DNA of 7,819 nucleotides from Acidobacteriaceae bacterium (GTDB lineage Bacteria > Acidobacteriota > Terriglobia > Terriglobales > Acidobacteriaceae). The notes beneath the pieces were generated by a model. It ran no database searches. It was not told the origin of the DNA and saw only the letters and a list, made by a program, of their open reading frames with translations. The position numbers were made by a program, and so were the translations under genes. The DNA lies in assembly GCA_030042915.1 (NCBI GenBank), contig JASHYS010000085.1, forward strand, positions 1-7,819, in the 5' to 3' direction. This document shows positions 1-6,026 of the stretch, piece after piece. Every line of letters starts with the position of its first letter. Within the stretch, counting starts at the first letter, position 1.

Positions 1-167
1 GGGTCGCCCTGATCGGCGGCAAAGACCACCTCCTGGCGGCGATAGGGACCTCCGGCGGCGGTGCGGGTGGTTTCCGCATTGGCCATGTTGGCGGCCACCA
101 CTTCGGCGCGCATCCGCTCAGCCTCCATGGCCTCGCCTGAAGCTTCCATCATTGCGAACAGGTTCAT
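1..167 (-). CDS. flgC: Flagellar basal-body rod protein FlgC, N-terminal part (runs off the left edge)
   Basis: FlgC is one of the proximal rod subunits of the flagellar motor; it is exported by the flagellar type III apparatus and assembles in the periplasm with FlgB and FlgF. Only the first 55 residues are present. They contain the rod/hook-family N-terminal motif (NMANAETTRT, about residues 28-37) followed by GGPYRRQ, which is characteristic of FlgC rather than FlgB, and the start reads MNLFAMMEASGEAMEAERMR. The ATG at 167 is chosen because a near-perfect Shine-Dalgarno sequence (AAAGGAGG, plus-strand 176-183) sits 8 bases upstream. The gene lies downstream of flgB on the same strand, the usual flgBC order. 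Unusually for this pair, 219 bases separate the two genes. Identity is seen directly in the sequence; the rest of the protein lies outside the window. Confidence 0.93.
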   Translation of the reverse strand, partial: MNLFAMMEASGEAMEAERMRAEVVAANMANAETTRTAAGGPYRRQEVVFAADQGD

Positions 168-170
168 GGC

Positions 171-383
171 TTAAACCTCCTTTGGCCTGCGAACCCAGAA
201 CCGGCGAATCCAGGCGATCGATCTACCCAGCCGGCGACTCGGCGATGTTTCCTCTGCGGGCGCGATGGCGTGCTGTTCAGATTCCCGCCTGACTCGCGTC
301 CACGCAGGTGCTGGAGCCCCGGTCAAAAGCGACTCCGGGATGGCAACCGGCGGACGCGCGCTCGCGTTGAGGAAGCGTCTCAT
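171..383 (-). CDS. Doubtful 70-aa Arg-rich ORF filling the flgB-flgC gap
   Basis: I do not recognise this ORF. It begins with ATG three bases after the flgB stop codon and ends with TAA three bases before the flgC ATG, so it occupies the whole gap between two rod genes. The predicted product is basic (13 Arg, 1 Lys in 70 residues), rich in Pro and Ala, and has several Trp near its end; I see no signal peptide, membrane helix or known motif. Upstream there is only a weak purine stretch (GUGAGAG) inside the end of flgB, so translation would most likely depend on coupling to flgB. Its last codons overlap the flgC Shine-Dalgarno sequence. Against it: no recognisable homology, weak ribosome binding, and long open frames arise by chance in high-GC DNA. 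It could equally be untranslated spacer. Confidence 0.25.
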   Translation of the reverse strand: MRRFLNASARPPVAIPESLLTGAPAPAWTRVRRESEQHAIAPAEETSPSRRLGRSIAWIRRFWVRRPKEV

Positions 384-386
384 CTC

Positions 387-758
387 TCACTTGCCGCTGT
401 CGGCGTGGATGGCGTCCATCACGCGCTGGTACTCCTGCCGCAACAGGGCCACGCCGGTTTTGAATTTCAGCTGCGCCTCGGCCAGGTTCAGGCTTTCGCG
501 GTCGATGGAGACGTTGTTCCCATCGGGCCGCGCGATCAACCCGTCCACATCGACGACGCGCACTTTTCGCGCCGCGTGCCCCTGGTCGACGCCGTCGATG
601 GCTTCGCGCATTTCGGCCTCGAAGTCCATCCCCACAGTGCGGTAGCCGGGCGTGTCCACGTTGGCCATGTTGGCTGCGGTCAGCTTGGCTTCGGCCGCGG
701 CCAGATCCAGGCAGCGGGCGATCTGATCGCTCAGCCGCGTTTCGATTTCCATGCTCAT
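387..758 (-). CDS. flgB: Flagellar basal-body rod protein FlgB
   Basis: FlgB is a proximal rod subunit at the base of the flagellar drive shaft; it is secreted through the flagellar export gate without a cleaved signal peptide. The 123-residue product has the conserved rod-family motif NMANVDTPGYR (about residues 30-40), the FlgB hallmark DGNNVSIDRE (about 79-88), and a C-terminal amphipathic helix (LKFKTGVALLRQEYQRVMDAI) that pairs with the N-terminal helix in this family. Length is close to the usual 125-140. The frame is open upstream as far as the preceding gene, and an ATG at 815 overlaps that gene's stop codon, but a strong GGAAGGAG favours the ATG at 758 or the in-frame ATG two codons later (752). 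It follows the sigma-54 activator by 56 bases and precedes flgC, so the three genes probably share a transcript. Confidence 0.93.
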   Translation of the reverse strand: MSMEIETRLSDQIARCLDLAAAEAKLTAANMANVDTPGYRTVGMDFEAEMREAIDGVDQGHAARKVRVVDVDGLIARPDGNNVSIDRESLNLAEAQLKFKTGVALLRQEYQRVMDAIHADSGK

Positions 759-762
759 CGTG

Positions 763-770
763 CTCCTTCC
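763..770 (-). promoter_or_regulatory. Ribosome binding site deciding the flgB start
   Basis: On the minus strand the sequence GGAAGGAG lies 4 bases before the ATG at 758 and 10 bases before the in-frame ATG at 752. It rules against the longer reading frame that would start at 815-818. The spacing is slightly short for the first ATG and slightly long for the second, so a choice between MSMEIE and MEIE cannot be made from sequence alone. Confidence 0.7.
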
Positions 771-814
771 GGCCTCATCCAGCCCGACGGGAGATGAGGT
801 TACATCGCGCAGCA

Positions 815-2143
815 TCAATTCATCGCCGGCGGGCTCGCCGCTCCATTCGCGCGCAGATCGAAGTCGATCTCCCCCACCGTGAGCACGGGGTTCTCGCCGG
901 CCAGAATCACCGCCCGCTCCAGCACATGTTCCAGCTCGCGAACACTACCGGGCCAGTGGTGCGCGGCCAGCTTGGCCAGGGCCCCGTCGTCGAGGCGCTT
1001 GACCGGCGTTTCCTTTCCCAGCTTTTGCAAAAAGTGATCGACGAGCAGGGGCAGATCCTGCGCATGCTCGGCCAGCGAGGGAGTGCGAATGAGAAAGACC
1101 GCCAGCCGGTAGTACAAATCAGAGCGGAAGCCGCCGTTCTGCGCGTATTCGGCCAGGGGCCGGTGCGTGGCGGCGATGATGCGCACGTCCACTTTCACGG
1201 TTTCGTTCTCACCCACGCGCTGCAATTCGCCGCACTCCACAAAGCGCAGCAGCTTGGACTGCAGCCCCAGCGGCATTTCGCCGATCTCGTCAAGGAACAG
1301 CGTTCCCCCATCGGCGGCCTCGATGCGTCCGGTGCGGCCCTGCACGGCGCCGGTAAAAGCGCCACGGGTGTGCCCGAAAAGCTCGGCTTCAAGAAGAGGT
1401 TCAGGAATGGCCGCGCAGTTGATGGGAACAAACGGTTTGCGGCTGCGCGAGGAGAGCCGGTGCAAAGCCTCCGCGACCAGCTCCTTTCCCGACCCTGTTG
1501 GCCCCTCGATCAGCACCGGAGTCATGCGCGGCGCCACCAGGCGCACGCGGCGGCTGATCTCGAGCATGCAGGAGGCATTGCCGATCAACTCCGGCAGGCG
1601 ATCGCTCAAGTCCCCGTCCGGCTGCGAAGGCACTGCGGGCCATGGAATTGGTGCTTTGGCGCTTGCCGGAGCCGGAGCGCTCGCCGCCGCGCGGCTTGCC
1701 GGCTCTGCCTTGGGTTGTGGTTTCTCCTGGGTGTTGACGCTGCGCGTCGCGACGACCTGGTTCCAGGCCACTGTGTCCGTCTCCTGGCTCCGCCTGAGCG
1801 CGTAGAGCAGTTCCTGGCGGTAGGGGCCGCGTGGACTCTCTTGTGGAATGGAGCCGGCCGTGGTCAACAGATCCACGTCGGGGAAGCTTCCCCTGAAGTC
1901 GCTCAGGAATTCGCCCAGTTCGAGATCGGGCAGCCAGGAATCGACAATGACAGCTTCAGGCGGCGCGGCTTCGGCTTCAGCCCAGGCCTGTGCGCCTCCT
2001 TCGGCTTCGCGCACTTGCCAGCGCAGGCCGGTGAGCGTCTGCGTCAGCCGCTGCCTGAAGCTGCGATCGGCGCTGGCTACGAGTGCGGTGCGGGGCCTGA
2101 CGCGTGAATGAGCGGGGACTACGGGGGCGGCAATGGCAGACAT
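815..2143 (-). CDS. Sigma-54-dependent flagellar activator (FlgR/FlbD-like) with degraded receiver and no Fis-type HTH
   Basis: This is an NtrC-family AAA+ ATPase (442 aa) that would remodel sigma-54 RNA polymerase to open promoters. Residues about 18-95 form a receiver-like domain: the phospho-acceptor position is present (D68 in VIVDSWLPD), but only one acidic residue remains of the usual pair (D26) and the conserved Lys region near its end is missing. An Ala/Pro linker (about 135-178) leads to the central domain, which has Walker A GPTGSGKE (214-221), the sigma-54 contact loop GAFTGA (261-266), Walker B GTLFLDEIGE (280-289), arginine-finger region FRSDLYYRL (339-347) and WPGSVRELEHVLER (397-410). 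The protein stops about 30 residues later with no Fis-type helix-turn-helix. Start: ATG at 2143, with GGAGGAA 7 bases upstream. Lying directly before flgB and flgC, it most likely activates flagellar promoters; the role is inferred from context and from family members such as H. pylori FlgR. Confidence 0.88.
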   Translation of the reverse strand: MSAIAAPVVPAHSRVRPRTALVASADRSFRQRLTQTLTGLRWQVREAEGGAQAWAEAEAAPPEAVIVDSWLPDLELGEFLSDFRGSFPDVDLLTTAGSIPQESPRGPYRQELLYALRRSQETDTVAWNQVVATRSVNTQEKPQPKAEPASRAAASAPAPASAKAPIPWPAVPSQPDGDLSDRLPELIGNASCMLEISRRVRLVAPRMTPVLIEGPTGSGKELVAEALHRLSSRSRKPFVPINCAAIPEPLLEAELFGHTRGAFTGAVQGRTGRIEAADGGTLFLDEIGEMPLGLQSKLLRFVECGELQRVGENETVKVDVRIIAATHRPLAEYAQNGGFRSDLYYRLAVFLIRTPSLAEHAQDLPLLVDHFLQKLGKETPVKRLDDGALAKLAAHHWPGSVRELEHVLERAVILAGENPVLTVGEIDFDLRANGAASPPAMN

Positions 2144-2196
2144 GAAAGATTTCCTCCAAGTGAGTCAGATCGGTTTCGTGCCGCAGGGCGGACGCA

Positions 2197-2940
2197 TTAT
2201 GACGCGGCCATGCTGCCCGCAGGAGCGGCGGCAACACGGGCGGCTTCAGCCCGGACTTTGACACCGGGCTGCGATTCGGCGGGGACCATGTAGCCGCGTC
2301 CGCGCACGGTTCGTATCAGGTGTCCCGGCGGCGGATCGATGAGTTTGCGGCGAAGGTAATTGATGTACACATCCACAATGTTGGTGGTTTGCGCCGGCTC
2401 CATGTTCCACACCGAGTCCAGCAGCTCGGTCCGCGACACGCATTCGCCGCGGTTCAGCAGCAGATGCTCAAGCAAAGCAAATTCCTTGTTGGTCAGCGCA
2501 ATCTGGCGGTCGCCGCGTTTGGCGCTATGATCCAGCCGGTCAAGCTCCAGGTCGCCGGCGCGCAACTGCAGCCGCGTTTCCCGCTTGCGCCGCAACAGTG
2601 CCCGGCAGCGCGCGCGCAGCTCATGCAGGCTGAAGGGCTTGGTCATCAGGTCGTCGGCGCCGCGATCGAGGCAGCGCACGCGCGTGTCCACCTCCTGCCG
2701 GCCGGTGAGCACCAGCACAGGCAATTCAGCATCCAGCGATCGCACCTCTTCCAGCACTTGCTCTCCGTCCTTCACCGGCATGTTCAGGTCGAGGATGGTC
2801 AGATCGGGCATCTCCCGGCGAAATGCCTCCACCGCGGCTGCGCCATCGTAGGCCAGGTGCACGCGGTGACCGTCCGCCTCCAGCCCGCGGCTCAAAAACA
2901 TTCCCAGCGCTCTATCGTCTTCGGCAATCAGTAACCTCAT
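2197..2940 (-). CDS. OmpR/PhoB-family response regulator with winged-helix output
   Basis: This 247-residue two-component response regulator would be phosphorylated by a sensor kinase and then bind DNA as a dimer. The receiver (1-115) is complete: acidic pocket E7-D8-D9, phospho-acceptor D51 (ILDLNMPVKDG), T79 switch residue and K101 (KPF). The OmpR-type winged helix spans about 126-220, with LTNKEFALLEHLL, the recognition helix region TNIVDVYINYLRRKL and the wing TVRGRGYMV. A 25-residue Ala-rich tail follows and matches nothing I know. The ATG at 2940 is preceded by AAGAGGGG, 5 bases away. The gene lies 53 bases upstream of the sigma-54 activator on the same strand, so co-transcription is plausible. 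No histidine kinase is visible in the window, so partner and target genes are unknown. Confidence 0.9.
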   Translation of the reverse strand: MRLLIAEDDRALGMFLSRGLEADGHRVHLAYDGAAAVEAFRREMPDLTILDLNMPVKDGEQVLEEVRSLDAELPVLVLTGRQEVDTRVRCLDRGADDLMTKPFSLHELRARCRALLRRKRETRLQLRAGDLELDRLDHSAKRGDRQIALTNKEFALLEHLLLNRGECVSRTELLDSVWNMEPAQTTNIVDVYINYLRRKLIDPPPGHLIRTVRGRGYMVPAESQPGVKVRAEAARVAAAPAGSMAAS

Positions 2941-2979
2941 TTAGACCCCTCTTGACCTTCATCGACCCCGGCTGCGTCT

Positions 2980-2998
2980 ACAGCTTCTAGAGAGCTGT
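2980..2998. repeat. Inverted repeat upstream of the response regulator (candidate operator or leader hairpin)
   Basis: Arms ACAGCT and AGCTGT flank the 7-base centre TCTAGAG, which itself contains the palindrome TCTAGA. The element lies about 40 bases before the start codon of the OmpR-type regulator gene. It could be a binding site, possibly for autoregulation, or a weak hairpin in the mRNA leader. Function is inference; only the symmetry is seen. Confidence 0.35.
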
Positions 2999-3161
2999 CC
3001 CCAAGCGCAGCGCGAAGGCTTGTCCATCTCCAAGGTCACGCCGGGCGCGGAGAAACTCAAGATGATGCGAGGAAGAAATCGGGAAAGCGTTCCTGAAATG
3101 GATTTCTTGGGAATACAGGGAGCGAAAAAAATAAAGGATGGTTGCCCTGTGACGCCCGGCA

Positions 3162-3192
3162 CAGAAAATCGCCGACGGCAGCGAGTTTTCTG
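3162..3192 (-). terminator. Candidate terminator after the soluble cyclase gene
   Basis: An inverted repeat of 11 base pairs with one bulged base and an 8-base loop: CAGAAAATCGC (3162-3172) against GCGAGTTTTCTG (3181-3192). Read on the minus strand, a GC core is flanked by A-rich then T-rich arms, as in many intrinsic terminators, although the U tract lies inside the stem. It starts about 50 bases after the cyclase stop. A second, weaker hairpin (CTGTG 3147-3151 with CACAG 3160-3164) follows, then a T-rich run on the minus strand. Confidence 0.4.
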
Positions 3193-3241
3193 GGTAAGTG
3201 CACCCGCTCAAGGCAGTCGTTGCCCAGCCGCGGCGCTGACC

Positions 3242-4300
3242 TCAAGCCACTTGAGGCCGCGATCCCGCCTTCTGTTCGTACATGGCCGCGTCGGCCCGGT
3301 CGACCAGCGCCTTCACGGTTTCGCCGCACGCATGCGCGGCCAGCCCGATCGATGCATCCACGCGCACCTTCACCGAGCCCGGCTTTCCCTGCACGGTGTA
3401 ATTGCCACAGACCCATTTGCGCAGGCGCTCGGTCTGCGCTTCGGCCTCGGCCAGCGTGGCGTCAAATAAGAGAAGGAATTCGTCACCGCCCCAGCGCCCG
3501 ATCACGTCGGTGGCCCGGCATGCCGACCTTAGCTCCGCTCCAAACTGCTTCAGCAGTTCGTCGCCCACCAGATGGCCGTAATCGTCGTTGACTTTCTTGA
3601 AGTGGTCGATATCGACCAGAGCCACGCAGAAGGGTTTGCCGGTTGCGAGCCGCTTCTCGATCTGCCCTTCCACGAAGAGCCGGCTACCGAGTCCGGTCAA
3701 AGCGTCCCGCGAGGCAATCTCTTCGGCCTCCTCCAATTTCGCCTGGTAGTCGGCCACCTGCTGCCGCAGCTGATCGAGCACGGCCTTGCCTTCTGCCGTC
3801 ATCCGCTCGATTGACGATTTCAGCTCGGCTGCGCTCTTCTCAATCGAGGCTCGAATCTGGCTCAGATCTTCCAGGCTGGCGATGGCTTTCAGCCGCTCCG
3901 TTACATCGGTCATCTGCCCCGCGCAGCGCTGATCGCGCGCGCCCACCGATTCGGCGGTCCGCGCCATGGCCAGCAGCATTTCTTTCACTTCGCAGGCTTT
4001 CTGCTGATAGTGCCTGGCCGCGGCGTGGCCCCATCCGCGCAAGCTTTCGCGCACGCTGCCGTCGGTCGCCGCCAATGATTCAGGGCTCATCCCGGCGCAT
4101 AAACCGCTCTTGATTTCGACCAGGTCTCGCTTCAGGCTGTCTCCAAGCCCCGGGCAGGCATGCAGGCTGCAGCCGCCCATTTCAAGCAACGCTGAGCCAT
4201 AGGCATCGAATACCAGTGCCAGCAACTCCCGTTCTCCGATCTCCGTCCGGGCCGCCGAGTCGGTTTGTGTCGAATCAAGGTATCTCTTGAGAGAAATCAT
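3242..4300 (-). CDS. Soluble diguanylate cyclase (GGDEF) with unassigned Cys/His-containing N-terminal domain
   Basis: The enzyme would condense two GTP into c-di-GMP in the cytoplasm. The 352-residue protein has no membrane segment or signal peptide. The C-terminal GGDEF domain (about 190-345) contains DALTGLGSR (199-207), the metal-binding Asp in ALVDIDHFKKVND (D230), the active-site motif GGDEF (271-275), and an inhibitory RxxD site (R262-D265) exactly five residues before it, so it looks catalytically active and product-inhibited. No EAL or HD-GYP domain follows. Residues about 1-135 form a mostly helical domain with several Cys and His (C44, H47, C49, C68, H92, H97, C103, C126) that I cannot assign; residues about 135-195 look like a coiled coil leading into the catalytic domain, as is common for dimerising cyclases. 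The ATG at 4300 is preceded by GAGGAA. The gene is divergent from a second cyclase. Confidence 0.9.
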   Translation of the reverse strand: MISLKRYLDSTQTDSAARTEIGERELLALVFDAYGSALLEMGGCSLHACPGLGDSLKRDLVEIKSGLCAGMSPESLAATDGSVRESLRGWGHAAARHYQQKACEVKEMLLAMARTAESVGARDQRCAGQMTDVTERLKAIASLEDLSQIRASIEKSAAELKSSIERMTAEGKAVLDQLRQQVADYQAKLEEAEEIASRDALTGLGSRLFVEGQIEKRLATGKPFCVALVDIDHFKKVNDDYGHLVGDELLKQFGAELRSACRATDVIGRWGGDEFLLLFDATLAEAEAQTERLRKWVCGNYTVQGKPGSVKVRVDASIGLAAHACGETVKALVDRADAAMYEQKAGSRPQVA

Positions 4301-4501
4301 GGCTTCCTCGCAACTGTGCGCACGGCTCCCCGGTCAGGGAGAACCAAGAGCGGCTATCGGCCGACGGCGCCGCCGGCTTGAGGCTCAGGTTAGGAATGCC
4401 GCGATTTGGTACAGGGGAAGGCCTCCAAGGCGCGCTCGCGCTTGCCTCCATGCGAGAGTTTTCCACAAACCAAAGCGATACCCGGGGAAAATTACTACAA
4501 G

Positions 4502-4537
4502 GTTACTTTTGTGTATACCAAAGTCGGTTATAGTAAC
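4502..4537. repeat. Nested inverted repeats in the divergent region (candidate operator)
   Basis: Outer arms GTTACT (4502-4507) and AGTAAC (4532-4537) enclose inner arms ACTTT (4505-4509) and AAAGT (4520-4524) around the palindrome GTATAC (4513-4518). The element overlaps the -10-like sequences of both directions, where a regulator could control both cyclase genes at once. Symmetry is seen; regulation is inferred. Confidence 0.35.
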
Positions 4538-4548
4538 TACAAAGCGCT

Positions 4549-4597
4549 ATCGAAGTTTCCGAGAAATCATCGATTCTATCTTTAAACGATCGAAGTT
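4549..4597. repeat. Direct repeat ATCGAAGTT, 40 bases apart
   Basis: The 9-mer ATCGAAGTT occurs at 4549-4557 and again at 4589-4597, a start-to-start distance of 40 bases, close to four helical turns. Another loose pair in the same region is CAAAGCGATA (4471-4480) and CAAAGCGCTA (4540-4549). They may be regulator half-sites in the leader of the plus-strand cyclase gene; chance similarity in AT-richer DNA is not excluded. Confidence 0.3.
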
Positions 4598-4647
4598 GCT
4601 CAATCTTGAGTCGATGTCGCAGCGCTGCTTACGTACCTGTATGACTT

Positions 4648-5979
4648 ATGACTGAGGTTGCCCTGGTGGACTGGAGCAAAATTCCGGATGTCGCTGCCGT
4701 GGCTCTACTTACCACGGCGTTTGCGTCGTTGGCACGGCATGGCCGAAGCCCCTCTTCCGGCCTCTGGCTGACCGGCTGGTTGATGATCGTGCTGCACTTT
4801 GCAGCGTTCATGTTCCTTCCCCTGCCCGGCTGGATCGGACTGGCGGCTTCATTTCTTGGCTTATCCGCACTCATCTGGGCCGGTCTTCTTTTCATGTGGG
4901 CATCGGTTCCGTATCGCGGGCGATTGTCCAGCCGACTGATGCTCGTGGCGCTATTCGCCACCAATACGTTCTACATCGGCCTCAGCACCATTGCTCCCAT
5001 CGGACATGGGCTGCTGGCTCCCGCGGCCATCCTTCTTGGGGCTCTGCCGCTGGCCATCGCACTTCGCGACCTGCGCGATTTCGCTCATACGCTGCGCTGG
5101 ACGCTGGTGATTCTTTACGCTGCACTTTCCGTTTTCCTGTTGGCAGTCGAGAGCCGGCCTGGCAACGGCTCTGACCTGGCGACGAACGGGATCCTTTTCA
5201 CCGTGTATTTCGGCTGCGGCATTCACTTCTGGTATGCCTACAGGCGCGCAACCTCAGGCACGCTCATTACCATTTTGGGCTTTTTTGCCTGGGCGAATGT
5301 TTTCACCATTGCGCCGCTCATGGAAGCTTACCTGCCCAATTTTCATCTGGAGAGCGAAGTCTGGAACTTGCCCAAGTACGTGGTCGCCGTGGGCATGATC
5401 CTGCTGCTTCTTGAGGATCAGATTGAGCACAACAAATACCTGGCCCTGCATGACGAGTTGACCGGGCTTCCCAACCGCCGCCTGTTTCAGGACCGCCTGG
5501 CCAGCGCTTTGGAGCGCGCGCGACGCACTGGATCGAAAGCAGCGCTGTTGCTGGTCGACCTGGATCACTTCAAGCAGGTGAATGACACAGAAGGACACCA
5601 CATTGGCGACGTGCTGCTGAGGCACGTCAGCCAGCTTTTCCAGGGGCGCATACGGCGCTCCGACACTGTGGCGCGCACCGGAGGCGATGAATTTGCGGTG
5701 ATCCTGGAGGAGCCTGTAAATCGCGCCCACGCCATGCGTGTAAGCCGCAGCCTGACCGAGCTGCTCGACAATCCTCTCGAACTTGAGGGGCGCATGGTGC
5801 AAATTGGCGCCAGCATCGGGATTGCCGTCTTCCCCGAAGACGCTACGGATGCCGAGGCCCTGTGCATTGCCGCTGATCGGCGCATGTATGCAGGCAAACA
5901 TGCTTCCAGAATGACCGCGCCGCCGCCCAGAATGCCTCGCCCGATATCGCAACATCCGCTTCCCGCCACCGAAGCTTAG
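4648..5979 (+). CDS. Membrane diguanylate cyclase: multi-pass N-terminal sensor plus GGDEF
   Basis: The protein (443 aa) should sit in the inner membrane and make c-di-GMP at its cytoplasmic C-terminus. Residues about 12-256 hold eight or so hydrophobic segments (about 12-30, 39-57, 63-85, 95-112, 121-140, 150-167, 180-198, 205-224, 243-256), arranged like a MASE-type integral membrane sensor, although I cannot assign it to a named MASE family. The GGDEF domain (about 262-420) has DELTGLPNRR (269-278), the metal-binding region LVDLDHFKQVND (302-313), GGDEF (345-349) and RxxD (R336-D339) five residues before it, so it looks active and feedback-inhibited. A Pro-rich tail ends the protein. The ATG at 4648 has no visible Shine-Dalgarno sequence; an in-frame GTG at 4666 follows TGAGG at 8-base spacing and is a credible alternative start. 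It is divergent from the soluble cyclase and convergent with pnp. Confidence 0.9.
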   Translation: MTEVALVDWSKIPDVAAVALLTTAFASLARHGRSPSSGLWLTGWLMIVLHFAAFMFLPLPGWIGLAASFLGLSALIWAGLLFMWASVPYRGRLSSRLMLVALFATNTFYIGLSTIAPIGHGLLAPAAILLGALPLAIALRDLRDFAHTLRWTLVILYAALSVFLLAVESRPGNGSDLATNGILFTVYFGCGIHFWYAYRRATSGTLITILGFFAWANVFTIAPLMEAYLPNFHLESEVWNLPKYVVAVGMILLLLEDQIEHNKYLALHDELTGLPNRRLFQDRLASALERARRTGSKAALLLVDLDHFKQVNDTEGHHIGDVLLRHVSQLFQGRIRRSDTVARTGGDEFAVILEEPVNRAHAMRVSRSLTELLDNPLELEGRMVQIGASIGIAVFPEDATDAEALCIAADRRMYAGKHASRMTAPPPRMPRPISQHPLPATEA

Positions 5980-6026
5980 GCGATCGAGCGCTGCGCACGT
6001 ATTCCTTAAGAACCATCCTGCGCGCA

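Larger units (their letters stand above)
2941..3241. other. Spacer between the soluble cyclase and the response regulator
   Basis: About 300 bases lie between two minus-strand genes, with no convincing gene in either strand. The spacer holds hairpin-forming sequences just downstream of the cyclase stop (see the terminator entry), a T-rich run on the minus strand (complement of 3125-3134), and a short inverted repeat near the response-regulator start. I could not pick a convincing sigma-70 or sigma-54 promoter for the response regulator, although one must lie here if it is not transcribed from the cyclase gene. A small perfect inverted repeat (CCTCAAG, loop CCA, CTTGAGG; 3240-3256) overlaps the cyclase stop codon. 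Confidence 0.6.
4301..4647. promoter_or_regulatory. Divergent control region between the two diguanylate cyclase genes
   Basis: This 347-base stretch separates two genes read outward in opposite directions, so it should hold both promoters. The left part is GC-rich, with an imperfect 18-base palindrome at 4360-4377 (GCCGACGGC/GCCGCCGGC, one mismatched pair) and a small inverted repeat at 4326-4341 (CTCCC/GGGAG). The right part, about 4455-4600, is clearly AT-rich. It contains a -10-like TATAGT (4529-4534) reading toward the plus-strand cyclase and, on the minus strand, an extended -10-like TGGTATACA (complement of 4512-4520) reading toward the other cyclase. Neither has a good -35 at ideal spacing, so exact promoters stay open. 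No supported gene lies here. Confidence 0.55.

Noticed and set aside
794..2107. Long plus-strand open frame (437 codons) opposite the sigma-54 activator.
   Set aside because: It is the antisense shadow of a gene with clear AAA+ motifs; its translation shows no recognisable domain.
2161..2196. Minus-strand GGCACG before the sigma-54 activator looks like a sigma-54 -24 element.
   Set aside because: The position where the -12 GC should lie reads AT, so the spacing rule GG-N10-GC is not met.
3000..3040. GG-N10-GC spacing on the minus strand (TGGAGATGGACAAGC) upstream of the response regulator as a sigma-54 promoter.
   Set aside because: Only the invariant GG and GC match; the rest of both elements is off consensus, and such spacing occurs often by chance in GC-rich DNA.
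3135..3160. Minus-strand GCGTCACAGGGCAACCATCC resembles the 5' part of the c-di-GMP-I (GEMM) riboswitch, in a suggestive place next to a cyclase gene.
   Set aside because: One A of the conserved CAGGGCAAACC is missing, and the required GNRA loop and GACGCAAAGCC segment are not found downstream. Only the short match remains.
3240..3256. Perfect 7-bp hairpin over the soluble cyclase stop codon as an intrinsic terminator.
   Set aside because: No T run follows on the minus strand and the stem overlaps the coding end; kept only as a note in the spacer entry.
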